From the NCBI GenBank assembly GCA_016704435.1, contig JADJAB010000016.1, positions 11,504 through 75,503 of the forward strand: a DNA stretch of 64,000 nucleotides, read 5' to 3'. The position numbers and the translations under genes were made by a program. Positions 1-8,214 of this stretch are shown here, one piece after another. Source of the DNA: Rhodobacter sp. Lineage in GTDB: Bacteria; Pseudomonadota; Alphaproteobacteria; Rhodobacterales; Rhodobacteraceae. The notes under the pieces are model-generated. The model saw only the letters and a list, made by a program, of their open reading frames with translations, did no database searches and was not told the origin of the DNA. Numbering within the stretch: position 1 is the first letter of the stretch; every line of letters begins with the position of its first letter.

Positions 1-712
1 CCTCTTCGATCAGCCGCCCGGCATAGAGCACGCCGACCCGGTCGCACATCCGCGCCACCACCGCCAGATTGTGACTGATGAACAGGATCGAGGTCGCGTA
101 TTCGCGGCGCAGCCGGGCGATCAGGTCCAGCACCTCGGCCTCGACCGTGGCGTCCAGCCCGGTTGTCGGCTCATCCAGGATCAACAGCGTCGGGTTGCTG
201 GCCAGCGCCATCGCAAGGCAGACCCGCTGCTGCATCCCGCCCGACAGCTGATGCGGGTAGCGCTCCAGCACCGCTTCGGGATCGCTGATGCGCACGCGTT
301 CCAGCATCTCGACCGACCGTGCGCGCCAGGTCGCCTGTGGCTCTCCGATGAGCTCGAACACCTCGGCCAGCTGACGCGCGATCCGGATCGAGGGGTTCAG
401 CGCCCGCCCCGGATCCTGATAGACCATGGCGACCGAATGGCGCCGCATCTTTTGCAGGGCCCTGGTGTCCAGCCGATACAGATCCTGCCCGTCGATCAGC
501 ACGCGGCCCTGTTCAATCGTGCCGTTGCGCGACAGATAGCGCAGGATGGCAAAGGCCGCGGTCGACTTGCCGCAGCCCGATTCACCGACCAGCCCATAGG
601 CCTCGCCCCGGCCGATCGTCAGGTTGATGTCGTGCAGGATGCGCTGGCTGCGCCCCTTGACGCGGTAGGCGACCGACAGGCCGTCAAGCTGAAGCGCGGG
701 CCGGTCAGTCAT
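1..712 (-). CDS. ABC transporter ATP-binding protein, dipeptide/oligopeptide type (3' end cut by window edge)
   Basis: The minus-strand reading frame stays open to base 1, so the C-terminus is missing. It starts at ATG 712 and overlaps the stop of the upstream permease gene by 8 bases. Visible are a Walker A GESGCGKST near residues 42-50, the Q-loop QDPGRALNP, the signature LSGGMQQRV, Walker B LLILDEPTTGLD and the switch His in SHNLAVV. This is the DppD/OppD family, which powers uptake of peptides, nickel or similar solutes at the cytoplasmic face. It is the last visible gene of the operon running from the binding protein at 4241. Dpp/Opp systems normally have two ATPases; the second may lie beyond base 1. 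The substrate cannot be read from this protein. Confidence 0.9.
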   Translation of the reverse strand, partial: MTDRPALQLDGLSVAYRVKGRSQRILHDINLTIGRGEAYGLVGESGCGKSTAAFAILRYLSRNGTIEQGRVLIDGQDLYRLDTRALQKMRRHSVAMVYQDPGRALNPSIRIARQLAEVFELIGEPQATWRARSVEMLERVRISDPEAVLERYPHQLSGGMQQRVCLAMALASNPTLLILDEPTTGLDATVEAEVLDLIARLRREYATSILFISHNLAVVARMCDRVGVLYAGRLIEE

Positions 713-1562
713 TGATCATCGCCTGAATGCTGTCGGCCACCAGATTGACCCCGACCACCAGCGAGGCGATGGCGAGGCCGTCGAACAGCACGGTCCACCA
801 GAATCCGCCGCCGATCATCCCGTAGTTGCTGGCAATCGACAGGCCCCAGTCGGGCGAGGGCGGCTGGATGCCGAAGCCGATGAAGCTGAGCGTCGCGACG
901 GTAAAGATCGAATAGCCCAGCCGCACCGTCGCCTCGACCAGGATGGCGGGCAGCACGTTCGGCAGGATCTCGACGAACATGATGTAGGCCGCGCGTTCGC
1001 GGCGCAGTTCGGCGGCGGCCACATAGTCCAGGCCGCGCTCGGCCAGGACGCTGGCGCGGACGGTTCTGGCGATGATCGGGGCAAAGGAAAAGCCGATCAC
1101 GAACAGCATCGTGTAAGTCGAGGCCCCGAGTGCGGTCAGTGCCAGAAGGGCCACGACAATGGTGGGCAGCGCCAAGAGCGCATCGACCAGCCGGCTGAGC
1201 ACCTCATCGAACCAGCCGCCGAAATAGCCCATGGCCAGGCCCAGCGTCGTGCCGAGGATGGTGCTGAGAATGGTGGCCAGCGGAGCCACGGTCAGGATGT
1301 CGCGCGCGCCCACGATGACGCGGGAAAGGATGTCGCGGCCCAGCTGGTCGGTGCCGAACCAATGCGCATCCGAGGGCGGCGCGAGCGACTGCATGACATC
1401 GGTGGCGAAGGGGTCATAGGGCACCACCAGCGCCCCGAACAGCGCGCAGAGGATCCAGAAGGTCACGATCAGCGCCCCGATCAGAAAGGACGGCATCGCC
1501 ATCAGCCGCCGCAGCGGGCCGGACGCCACCCTGGGCCGGGCCATGTCGGACGGTGCGGTCAT
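705..1562 (-). CDS. ABC transporter permease, DppC/OppC type
   Basis: This 285-residue inner-membrane protein starts at ATG 1562, overlapping the TGA of the preceding permease (ATGA). It has an N-terminal membrane segment (about residues 20-45), the periplasmic stretch typical of DppC (PFATDVMQSLAPPS...HWFGTDQLGRDILSR, seen as shorter blocks), and the cytoplasmic EAA loop around AAELRRERAAYIMFVEILPN that docks on the ATPase. The frame is open upstream of the ATG, but that extension is arginine/histidine-rich shadow of the neighbouring gene and was rejected. It pairs with the DppB-like protein at 1559-2569 to form the translocation pore. Confidence 0.92.
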   Translation of the reverse strand: MTAPSDMARPRVASGPLRRLMAMPSFLIGALIVTFWILCALFGALVVPYDPFATDVMQSLAPPSDAHWFGTDQLGRDILSRVIVGARDILTVAPLATILSTILGTTLGLAMGYFGGWFDEVLSRLVDALLALPTIVVALLALTALGASTYTMLFVIGFSFAPIIARTVRASVLAERGLDYVAAAELRRERAAYIMFVEILPNVLPAILVEATVRLGYSIFTVATLSFIGFGIQPPSPDWGLSIASNYGMIGGGFWWTVLFDGLAIASLVVGVNLVADSIQAMIND

Positions 1563-2569
1563 TCCTGCCTCTGAAAGCGGATGCGGGGGTTCAGCACGGC
1601 ATAAAGCAGATCGGCAAACAGCGTGGTGATGGTGAACAGGATGCCGATCGCCATGATGCCGTCTTGCAGCATCGGAAAGTCCTTCTTGGTGGCGGCAACG
1701 TAGATCAGGCTGCCGATGCCCTGATAGTGAAACAGGATCTCGATCACCACCAGCCCGCCGATCAGATAGACGGTCTGGGTCGAGATCACGCTGATCGTGG
1801 GCAGCAGTGCATTGCGCAGCACATGGCGCCAGATCACCCGCGGAAAGCTGAGGCCTTTCAGAACGGCGGTGCGGGTGTAGTCGGCATCCAGCGCCTCGAT
1901 CATCCCGGCCCGCGCCATCCGTGCGATATAGCCGAACAGCACCAGTACCAGCGGGATCGACGGCAGGATCAGGTGATAAAGCTGCAAGAAGAACCCGGCA
2001 TCGCGCGGCGGCGTGGCCGAGATCGGGAACCAGCGCAGCCAGACCCCGAAGATCAGGATCAGGATGATGCCGGAGACGAATTCCGGCACGACCGTCGCCG
2101 ACAGACCCACCACCGACAGGATGCGGTCGGGCCACCGGTCGCGATACAGCGCCGCCAGGACGCCACCGAGGATTCCCAGCGGCACCACCATCAGAAACGC
2201 AAGCAGCGCCAGCTTGCCCGAGTTCAGAAGGGCGGTCTGAAGAAACGGCGCAACCGGTGCCTGATAGGCGTAGGATTGCCCCAGATCGCCGGTCACCAAC
2301 CCGCTGATCCAGCTGGCATATTGCGTCAAGAGCGGGCGGTCCGTGCCCAGCTCATGGTTCAGCACCTGCACCGCGCGCTCATCCGCGAACGGCCCCAGCA
2401 TCGCCCGCCCGACATTGCCCGGCAGCAACCGGGCGCCTGCAAAAATCAGCACGCTGAGCAGCCAGAGCGTTGCGATCGACAGCAACAGCCGCTTGATCAG
2501 ATACCCCGCGATGGCCCCATCCTTTCTTGCCAGATGGCCCCCGGACCGGATGGCCCGGGGGCGACGCAA
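1559..2569 (-). CDS. ABC transporter permease, DppB/OppB type (start codon uncertain)
   Basis: The protein has the DppB pattern: a first membrane helix (YLIKRLLLSIATLWLLSVL), then ARLLPGN, a large periplasmic segment and a C-terminal set of helices with the EAA-type loop MIEALDADYTRTAVLKGL. The only conventional start in the frame is TTG 2569. However, this start would place a strong hairpin (2537-2562) inside the coding region. A good AAAGGA ribosome site sits at about 2521-2526, just before an ATC codon (2512) at the position where family members begin. Either the start is non-standard or a base is wrong. The gene is 13 bases from the binding-protein stop and overlaps the next permease. Confidence 0.85.
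   Translation of the reverse strand: MRRPRAIRSGGHLARKDGAIAGYLIKRLLLSIATLWLLSVLIFAGARLLPGNVGRAMLGPFADERAVQVLNHELGTDRPLLTQYASWISGLVTGDLGQSYAYQAPVAPFLQTALLNSGKLALLAFLMVVPLGILGGVLAALYRDRWPDRILSVVGLSATVVPEFVSGIILILIFGVWLRWFPISATPPRDAGFFLQLYHLILPSIPLVLVLFGYIARMARAGMIEALDADYTRTAVLKGLSFPRVIWRHVLRNALLPTISVISTQTVYLIGGLVVIEILFHYQGIGSLIYVAATKKDFPMLQDGIMAIGILFTITTLFADLLYAVLNPRIRFQRQE
2537..2562 (-). promoter_or_regulatory. Intercistronic hairpin after the binding-protein gene
   Basis: Arms GCCCCCGG (2537-2544) and CCGGGGGC (2555-2562) are perfectly complementary with a 10-base loop. In the transcript the hairpin follows the binding-protein stop (2583) and precedes the permease. Such structures protect the upstream message or attenuate downstream genes, giving more binding protein than permease. 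No U-run follows, so it is not a classic terminator. The role is inferred. Confidence 0.5.
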
Positions 2570-2582
2570 AGTCCAGGGCGGT

Positions 2583-4241
2583 TCAGAGGCTGGCCTGTTG
2601 CAGGAACAGATGGCTCATCGCGGTCGGCACGACACCGCTGACCCCGGTTCGGGTCGCCGTCAGGAAGTTGTAGAAATAGCCGAAGATGATCGGCGTCTCA
2701 TCCAGCAGCAGGCGCTGGATCTTGCCCGCGGCACTGCGCTGCGCCTCAAGGTCAAGCGCCGCGACATAGCCGCTGACCAGCCCGTCATACTCCTTGTTGT
2801 TGAAATGCGCGCCATTCCAGGTGCCGGTGCTAAGCAGCGGCGCCTGCAGAAAGACGTTCGGCACGCCGCGATGGCCGTAATCGGTGATGCCCAGGGTCGA
2901 ATCCAGCCAGGCCGATTTGCCCGGCACGGCGTCGCCGTAATAGGCCCCCTGATCCATGATGTTCAGCGTGATCCTGCCGCCGATCTCGCGCACCGCATTC
3001 TGGATGACCTGCGCGTATTCCGGGATTTCCTGGTATTTCTCGGTGGTCAGTTCGACCTCGAACCCGTCGGGCATGCCGGCGGCTTCCATAAGCTGCCTGG
3101 CCGTGGCGATGTCGATGTCGCGCTGCGCCACCGTCTTGTCGGTTGACGGATAGGCCGGCATGAACGGGCTGTCGTTGCCCACCTCGGCCATGCCGCGCAT
3201 CAGGCCCTGCACCAGCTGGTTGCGGTCAAGGCAAAGCGCAATCGCCTGGCGCACCCGCTTGTCGGTAAAGGGTGCCATGTCGTTGCGCATATGCACCTGC
3301 TCATGCGCCGAGGACGGGGTGTTGATGACAGCAATTTCAGGGTTCGACATGACGGCAGCCGCCTGCAACACCGGAATATACTGCACCACGTCGATTTCAT
3401 TGCCCAGCAAGGCCAGGATCTGCGGCTGGTAATCGTCGTAGAAGCTGAATTCGACCCGGTCGAGAAGCGGTGCCCCGCCCCAGTAATCCGGGTTGCGCTC
3501 AAACGACGCGCCCTGCTTGGCGGCGTAGCTGACCATCTTGAACGGCCCGGTGCCGTTCATCTTCGCCTCGAAATCGCCGGCATAGTCGGCGGGCAGGATC
3601 ACCGCATTGTAGTTGTCGGTCGAGACGGTGAAGGGAAAGCTGCCGTTCGGCGCGTCCAGGTGGAATTCCACCGTCAGATCGTCAACCTTGCGGGTGCCAC
3701 CCTTGGACAGCACCCCGGTAAAGGCCGAAAGCGCGTTCGATCCGACCTCGGGGTCGGTCAGCCGGTCAAAGGTTGCCACCACATCACCGGCATTCATCAC
3801 CCGGCCGTCATGAAACTTGACGCCGGGGCGCAGCTTGAAGGTCCAGACCGAGCCATCGTCATTAGGGGCCCAGCTCAGCGCCAGCAGCGGCTGCGCGGTC
3901 AGGTCGGGCGCGGACAGCACCAGGTTCTCGGCGACCTGCGACAGAACCGTGATCCCGCCGCCATCGGCGATCTTCGCCGGTTCGATCGACCCCGCCGGGA
4001 CGATCTGGCCAACGCGCAAGGTGCCGCCGCTGGCCGCCCGTGCCGGGCTGGATGTCGCCAGCTGAAAGCCCAGAGCGCCGGTCGTTGCCGACAGCAAGGG
4101 CACCGAAAGCCCCAGCACCGAGCCATGGCGCAAGAACTCGCGCCGGCTGACGCGGCCATCGACAAAGCCGTCGATCAGGTGATTTTCCAACGGGCTGCGG
4201 CCTTTGCGCAGCAAGTCAAGAAGCCGGTGGTTCCGTTTCAT
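2583..4241 (-). CDS. ABC transporter substrate-binding protein, family 5, Tat-exported
   Basis: The start at ATG 4241 is preceded by GGAGAG and gives 552 residues. The N-terminus carries a twin-arginine motif (SRREFLRHG, about residues 34-42) followed by a hydrophobic core ending near AAS, so the protein should be exported folded by Tat. The mature part is family-5 solute-binding protein (DppA/OppA/NikA type), including the motif LSWAPNDDGSVWTFKLRPGV (blocks), KFHDGR, and NPDYWGG. A longer open frame upstream of 4241 lacks a signal and is not supported. It heads the operon with the permeases at 1559-2569 and 705-1562. Ligand class is peptide-like or small metabolite; it cannot be fixed from sequence. 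Confidence 0.92.
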   Translation of the reverse strand: MKRNHRLLDLLRKGRSPLENHLIDGFVDGRVSRREFLRHGSVLGLSVPLLSATTGALGFQLATSSPARAASGGTLRVGQIVPAGSIEPAKIADGGGITVLSQVAENLVLSAPDLTAQPLLALSWAPNDDGSVWTFKLRPGVKFHDGRVMNAGDVVATFDRLTDPEVGSNALSAFTGVLSKGGTRKVDDLTVEFHLDAPNGSFPFTVSTDNYNAVILPADYAGDFEAKMNGTGPFKMVSYAAKQGASFERNPDYWGGAPLLDRVEFSFYDDYQPQILALLGNEIDVVQYIPVLQAAAVMSNPEIAVINTPSSAHEQVHMRNDMAPFTDKRVRQAIALCLDRNQLVQGLMRGMAEVGNDSPFMPAYPSTDKTVAQRDIDIATARQLMEAAGMPDGFEVELTTEKYQEIPEYAQVIQNAVREIGGRITLNIMDQGAYYGDAVPGKSAWLDSTLGITDYGHRGVPNVFLQAPLLSTGTWNGAHFNNKEYDGLVSGYVAALDLEAQRSAAGKIQRLLLDETPIIFGYFYNFLTATRTGVSGVVPTAMSHLFLQQASL

Positions 4242-4468
4242 TGATCTCTCCTGTTGCAACCCCGGAACCTGCGCCCGGCTGTTCTTCCGCCGGGACCCAG
4301 CCCCGCAAACGGTAGTCAACGGCCAACCGTGGAATTCCGTCAACACTTGTCGGCCAGGGCGCCCGCCGCCGTGAATGGCAGCCAGCGGGGAAGGCCGGCC
4401 CTGGCATCTTGGCAGGCCCGCCCAAAAGGGCGTCGCGCAAGCCCGTGGGATCGGGCCCCGTCACCGGA
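4242..4468. other. Intergenic region upstream of the peptide-type ABC operon
   Basis: These 227 bases separate the oxygenase stop from the binding-protein start and must hold the ABC operon promoter if the two are not co-transcribed. A GGAGAG ribosome site is visible just before 4241. No convincing operator or terminator was recognised. Confidence 0.4.
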
Positions 4469-5257
4469 TCAGACCGCGCGGCCGTAAAAGCCGATCTGCT
4501 CTTGCTTGCTGAAGATCACGCCCGGCCGCTCATAAAACGAATAGACCACGATGTAGCGCGACTTTTCTCCGGTGCAGGTCGTGACCCGGTGCAGCGTGTT
4601 CTTGCCCTTGAAGACATTCAGCGTGCCGGCCACCAGCTTCAGCGTCTTGACCTCCGGGTCGCGGCCCTCCAGCGCCTTGGCAACGCCGTCATAATTCGGC
4701 GCATCTTCCGTGCGCAGGTCCGAGCGATACTGAAACTCTCCGCCAGCGCTCGGCGATTGCAACAACAGCGTCGTGGTGAATTCCGAACGGTCGAAGTGCC
4801 AGTTCAGCGCCTCTCCATTGCCATAGCGCATGACGTTCATCCGGGCCAACGGATCGCGCATGGTGAACAGCGTGGGCTTGTCCATCGTTGCGGCCAGAAA
4901 AACGGCAAATTGCGGCCATTCATAGACCCAGGCTGGCACGCTTTCCGCGATCTGGTCGCCGCAGACCGTATGGTTGATGGTGTCCACCTTTTTCAGCGCC
5001 GGATGATCGGGCGACAGCCCTTCGACCTGATCCTTGAAGTAGATGTTATGCGAGCGCTTGTGCAGGAACGACAGCCGCTCCATCACCGGCTCTATCTCTG
5101 ACATCGCGCGAGCGATGGCGTCAGGGCGCAGAAACCCCTCCAGGTTGAACATCCCGTCCTTGGCCAGATCGGCGCGGCACCGGGCCACCAAGGCATGCCA
5201 GGCTTCCGAGCCGGGGCGATCCAGTGGATATCGGTCAAGGTCAAGTATGTCGCGCAT
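4469..5257 (-). CDS. 2-oxoglutarate/Fe(II)-dependent oxygenase
   Basis: This 262-residue protein has the jelly-roll dioxygenase facial triad: H154-F-D156 in LNWHFDRSEF, H223 in NTLHRV, and the 2-oxoglutarate-binding Arg near R234 in EKSRYIV. It would couple decarboxylation of 2-oxoglutarate to oxidation of an unknown small molecule in the cytoplasm. Length and the NTLHRV...SRY block resemble the BesD/HalD group, which contains amino-acid halogenases and hydroxylases. The metal-binding Asp is present here, whereas halogenases have Gly/Ala, so hydroxylation is expected. That family link is tentative. The gene is divergent from the LysR regulator at 5359 with a dyad between them, suggesting that regulator controls it. 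Confidence 0.78.
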   Translation of the reverse strand: MRDILDLDRYPLDRPGSEAWHALVARCRADLAKDGMFNLEGFLRPDAIARAMSEIEPVMERLSFLHKRSHNIYFKDQVEGLSPDHPALKKVDTINHTVCGDQIAESVPAWVYEWPQFAVFLAATMDKPTLFTMRDPLARMNVMRYGNGEALNWHFDRSEFTTTLLLQSPSAGGEFQYRSDLRTEDAPNYDGVAKALEGRDPEVKTLKLVAGTLNVFKGKNTLHRVTTCTGEKSRYIVVYSFYERPGVIFSKQEQIGFYGRAV

Positions 5258-5306
5258 TGAATGCTCCTCTGGCTGGCGTCAGGTTTCATGATGGCTGGGA
5301 TTGATC

Positions 5307-5325
5307 TTTTCTCAACCGGTGAAAA
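5307..5325. promoter_or_regulatory. Candidate LysR operator between oxygenase and regulator
   Basis: TTTTC (5307-5311) and GAAAA (5321-5325) form an inverted repeat with a 9-base centre and contain a T-N11-A core, the usual LysR-type box. It sits in the 101-base gap between the divergent oxygenase (5257) and lysR (5359) genes, the expected place for joint autoregulation and target control. Confidence 0.5.
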
Positions 5326-5358
5326 TGTTAGGCTGGCCAAGAAAAGCTGAGGCAAGCC

Positions 5359-6273
5359 TTGACCGGACCGCTCCCCCCGCTGAAAGCCTTGCGCGCCTTT
5401 GACGTGGCGGCGCGTTGCGGCAGCTATGTCGGCGCCGCGCGAGAACTGGGCGTATCGCCCGCCGCGATCAGCCAGCAGGTCCGCAATCTGGAGGCGTTTC
5501 TGGACAAGCGGCTGTTCACCCGTCTGAACAACCGCATTGTCCTGACCGATGCCGGCCGTGCGATCTTCGACGGCACGACCGAGGCGCTGCGGGCGATATC
5601 CGAGGTGACCGAGCAGACGCTGACCGGAACCGTGCGCTCGCGACTTGTCATCAGTGTCCTGCCGTCGGTCGCGCAGTGCTGGCTTGCGCCCCGCCTCTCG
5701 GCTTTCACTCAGCGCGAGCCGTCGTTTCGCTTTGCCCTGCGCGTCGAAGAAGACCCTGTCGATTTCGAGCGGTGCGACATCGACCTGCGAATCTGCTACG
5801 GCCCCAATCCCTATCCCGATCTGGTGGCGGTGCTGCTGTGCCACGATGCGGTTCTGCCGGTCTGTAGCCCCGACTACCTCATTCGCAATCCCGATGCGGC
5901 CGATCCTGGTCTTGAAGGCGTGCCGGACGAGGATCTGATCCATACAGACTGGGGTGCAGGCTTCGGGTCACTTCCGACGTGGGAGATGTGGTTCGCCCGG
6001 AGCAGCCTGTCACGTACCGGGCGTGCCAAGGGCTTTGTTGTTGGAACGTCGGCACTCGCCCTCGATTTCGCGCGCGATGGGCTTGGCGTTGCGCTTGGGC
6101 AGCGCATGATGGCGCAGGAGGACTTGGCGGGCGGCCGCCTCGTGGTCCTGTCGTCGCTGGCTGCCCCGCTTGGTCATCCCTACAGCGCCGTCTATCCGCG
6201 CAGCCGGGCCCGCAAGGTCGGGTTGAAAGGGCTTGTCGACTGGCTTTGCAGGCTGCAATCGGCGGGTGCCTGA
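5359..6273 (+). CDS. LysR-family transcriptional regulator (GcvA-like)
   Basis: The 304-residue protein starts at TTG 5359 after a GAGG-like ribosome site. The N-terminal winged helix-turn-helix is clear (LKALRAFDVAARCGSYVGAA, then LGVSPAAISQQVRNLEAFL, about residues 8-50, and LFTRLNNRIVLTDAG). The C-terminal effector domain begins with RLVISVLPSVAQCWLAPRL, typical of GcvA/AmpR-type members. It probably senses the substrate or product of the divergently encoded oxygenase. The inducer is unknown. The C-terminus is complete. Confidence 0.9.
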   Translation: MTGPLPPLKALRAFDVAARCGSYVGAARELGVSPAAISQQVRNLEAFLDKRLFTRLNNRIVLTDAGRAIFDGTTEALRAISEVTEQTLTGTVRSRLVISVLPSVAQCWLAPRLSAFTQREPSFRFALRVEEDPVDFERCDIDLRICYGPNPYPDLVAVLLCHDAVLPVCSPDYLIRNPDAADPGLEGVPDEDLIHTDWGAGFGSLPTWEMWFARSSLSRTGRAKGFVVGTSALALDFARDGLGVALGQRMMAQEDLAGGRLVVLSSLAAPLGHPYSAVYPRSRARKVGLKGLVDWLCRLQSAGA

Positions 6274-6331
6274 GCCGACGAGCCTGCCTTGCAGCCGATC
6301 CTTCCAATGCCGACTACCCACCTGGAAGACG

Positions 6332-6818
6332 TCACCCATTTTCGAACACCTCAGTGATCAATCGCTCCGTTTCGCGTGCAGACTTCGACAATACGGGAGA
6401 CAGCGAAACAGTGCCTGACACACAGACGCAACGGGTCTCGGTCAACCGCTTCTTCGCCAGTGACACAAAGCCGATCTGCCCGGCAAGAACAGCACCCCGG
6501 ACATCATACCAGGTCAGAAAGCTGACCGCCTTGCCCCGGATGACGAGGTTGCGAATGAACTCCACCGAGTTGCTGGTCGCGCCGATACACCAGCCCGACC
6601 CGACAAGGCACTTCAAACAGGACACGCACGCTTTGGCTGCGACGGGCGTTGAACACGATGGCCAGATCAATCGCGTGCCGGTTCAGGTTCTCCAGAAGAG
6701 TCGCCGCATCCCCGATCCTGACGGTCATTCGTCCGAGGGGCTGCTCCGATTGTACGAACTCGAAAAGCGCCGGGATCAGCATGGACGCAAAACACTCCAT
6801 GGCACCGATGCGCCGTCA
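6332..6818 (-). pseudogene. LysR-family regulator remnant: effector domain only, frameshifted
   Basis: Two overlapping minus-strand frames each hold half of a LysR effector domain. Bases 6800-6640 (approximately) encode IGAMECFASMLIPALF and IDLAIVFNARRSQS. Bases 6620-6332 encode NSVEFIRNLVIRG and AVSFLTWYDVRGAVLAG up to a stop at 6332. A frameshift near 6620-6640 separates them, and the DNA-binding domain is gone. An in-frame stop at about 6818 marks the 5' edge, exactly where a deaminase remnant begins on the other strand. It is a dead copy. The DNA-binding specificity of the original regulator is lost. Confidence 0.75.
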
Positions 6819-7036
6819 TGTGCGCCGGCGCCTGCTACTGGGCCGGACTTGGCACCGTTGTCTACGGCATGACCGAAAAGCGACTGGCCGTCCTGACCGG
6901 CGACAACCCCGAAAACCTCGCCCTCGACATGTCTTGCGAAAAGGTCTTCGCGGCGGGCCAACGCAAGGTCGAAACCCGCGGTCCCTTTGCGGAACTGGAG
7001 GACGAGGTCGCCGAAAGCCACAAGAATTTCTGGTGA
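6815..7036 (+). pseudogene. Nucleoside/guanine deaminase remnant (C-terminal part)
   Basis: About 73 residues match the second half of the cytidine/guanine/tRNA-adenosine deaminase fold. The zinc-ligand motif MCAGAC is followed by YWAGLGTVVYGMTEKRLAVL, TGDNPENLAL and a C-terminal SHKNFW. The catalytic HAE half that should lie about 30 residues upstream is absent, because the sequence passes directly into the antisense LysR remnant. It cannot be active. The fragment ends with a normal stop at 7036. Confidence 0.72.
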
Positions 7037-7169
7037 GCAATAGCCAATAGTCAACGGGAGGGACAAACAGCGACGGATGCGACCGTGAACGAAAGCCATG
7101 GCGCAGATGCGTTTCCACCAGCAGGACGATCATCGAAAATCTTCGCGACAATGCCAGTCCGAGGACCCG

Positions 7170-8006
7170 TCAGATGCGGTACACGCGCCTTGCGGTGCCC
7201 TGGAGAATCTTGCCTTGCTCTGCGGGTGACAGGCTCTCCAGCAAGCCGCGCGTCAGCGAAATCCAGTCGGGCAAGCCGATGCCCAGGTTGACGACCGGCC
7301 AATCGCCGCCCCAAAGCACGCGATCCGCGCCAAAGGCGCCGAGGATGTGATCGACCCAAGGCTGCAATGTCGTCAGGTTCGCAGTTCCGGGCGCGCAATA
7401 GGCGGTGATGCCGGACAGCTTCACATGGACATGCGGCATGGCAGCAATGGCAGCAATCCCCCTGGACCAGTCCGAAAAACCACCACCGGCGATATCGGGC
7501 ACGCCGCAGTGATCCAGCACCAGCGGCTGGTCCGGGCAAGCCCTTGCCAGGTCAACAGCAATCGGCAATTGCCGCGCGAGAACACAGATGTCGAAGGCCC
7601 GTCCGCGCGCGCCGATCCTGGCCAGATTGCGCCGGAACGTCGGCGTTTGCGACAGCTCGTCCGGCATCACATGCAGGATGCGGCGAAAGCCGCAGACATG
7701 CAGGCCCTCGCATTCATCAAGCCAGTCGTCAAAGCCAGCATCCTCCTCCGGCCGGCACGAGGCGATCTGACCCAGTATGCCGCCCTGCCCAACCAATCCC
7801 GCCACGAACCGCGCCTCGGCCTTGTAGTCGGGATCATCGACGCCGGTCTCCATGAAGATCGACCCGGCGATGCCCTGCCCCGAGGTCAGCGCGGCATAGT
7901 CCGCAATCGTGAAGTCACCTGTCGCCAGGGGCGGGATGCCGGAGGTCCAGCCATAGCCCAGCCGGTCGCGGTAGATCAGGTGCAGATGGGTATCGATCAA
8001 ATCCAT
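7170..8006 (-). CDS. Amidohydrolase family 2 protein (L-fuconolactonase-like)
   Basis: This 278-residue protein starts at ATG 8006. It has the amidohydrolase-2 barrel signature: DTHLHL (metal ligands) at the N-terminus, LVLDHCGVPD in the middle, HVKLSG, and WGGDWPVV near the C-terminus supplying the late Asp. Family members hydrolyse lactones of sugars, for example L-fucono- or L-rhamnono-lactone. It is the last gene of the long minus-strand operon that also contains an acid-sugar dehydratase, a mutarotase and an SDR, so a sugar-lactone hydrolysis step is the best reading. The exact sugar is inferred, not proven. Confidence 0.83.
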   Translation of the reverse strand: MDLIDTHLHLIYRDRLGYGWTSGIPPLATGDFTIADYAALTSGQGIAGSIFMETGVDDPDYKAEARFVAGLVGQGGILGQIASCRPEEDAGFDDWLDECEGLHVCGFRRILHVMPDELSQTPTFRRNLARIGARGRAFDICVLARQLPIAVDLARACPDQPLVLDHCGVPDIAGGGFSDWSRGIAAIAAMPHVHVKLSGITAYCAPGTANLTTLQPWVDHILGAFGADRVLWGGDWPVVNLGIGLPDWISLTRGLLESLSPAEQGKILQGTARRVYRI

Positions 8007-8024
8007 TTCCGTCCTCCTCTCGGG

Positions 8025-8204
8025 TCAGATCTCTTGGGCCGGGCCGGCGCGCAGGATCAATCCTGCGCCGCATCGCCACCCCCGCAACGGACAGGGCGCC
8101 CCGCCGATATCGGGCACCAGCCCCGTCAGGTCGCGGATCGTGCCGTCGCCGTGCAGAAGGCCGGGCTTTTCGGCCCCCGAACGACCATGTCGCAGTGGCT
8201 TCAT
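8025..8204 (-). pseudogene. Fumarylacetoacetate hydrolase (FAH) family remnant, N-terminal end only
   Basis: From ATG 8204 the frame reads as the typical FAH N-terminus (EKPGLLHGDGTIRDLTGL, then DIGGA), drifts out of family sequence after about 40 residues, and stops at 8025. Family proteins are about 280 residues and carry the metal-binding catalytic domain downstream, which is missing here. In the deoxy-sugar pathway FAH enzymes cleave 2,4-diketo-3-deoxy acids into pyruvate plus lactate/glycolate. The loss therefore removes the expected last step from this operon. It lies between the SDR and amidohydrolase genes, consistent with an in-place deletion. Confidence 0.72.
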
Positions 8205-8214
8205 TTCCCTCTCA

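Noticed and set aside
705..2135. A 5'-extended version of the DppC-like permease.
   Set aside because: The extension overlaps the DppB-like gene and is Arg/His-rich; the ATGA-coupled start at 1562 gives the normal family length.
4469..5257. Annotation of the oxygenase as a halogenase.
   Set aside because: Fe(II)/2OG halogenases replace the metal-binding Asp by Gly or Ala; here H-F-D is intact.
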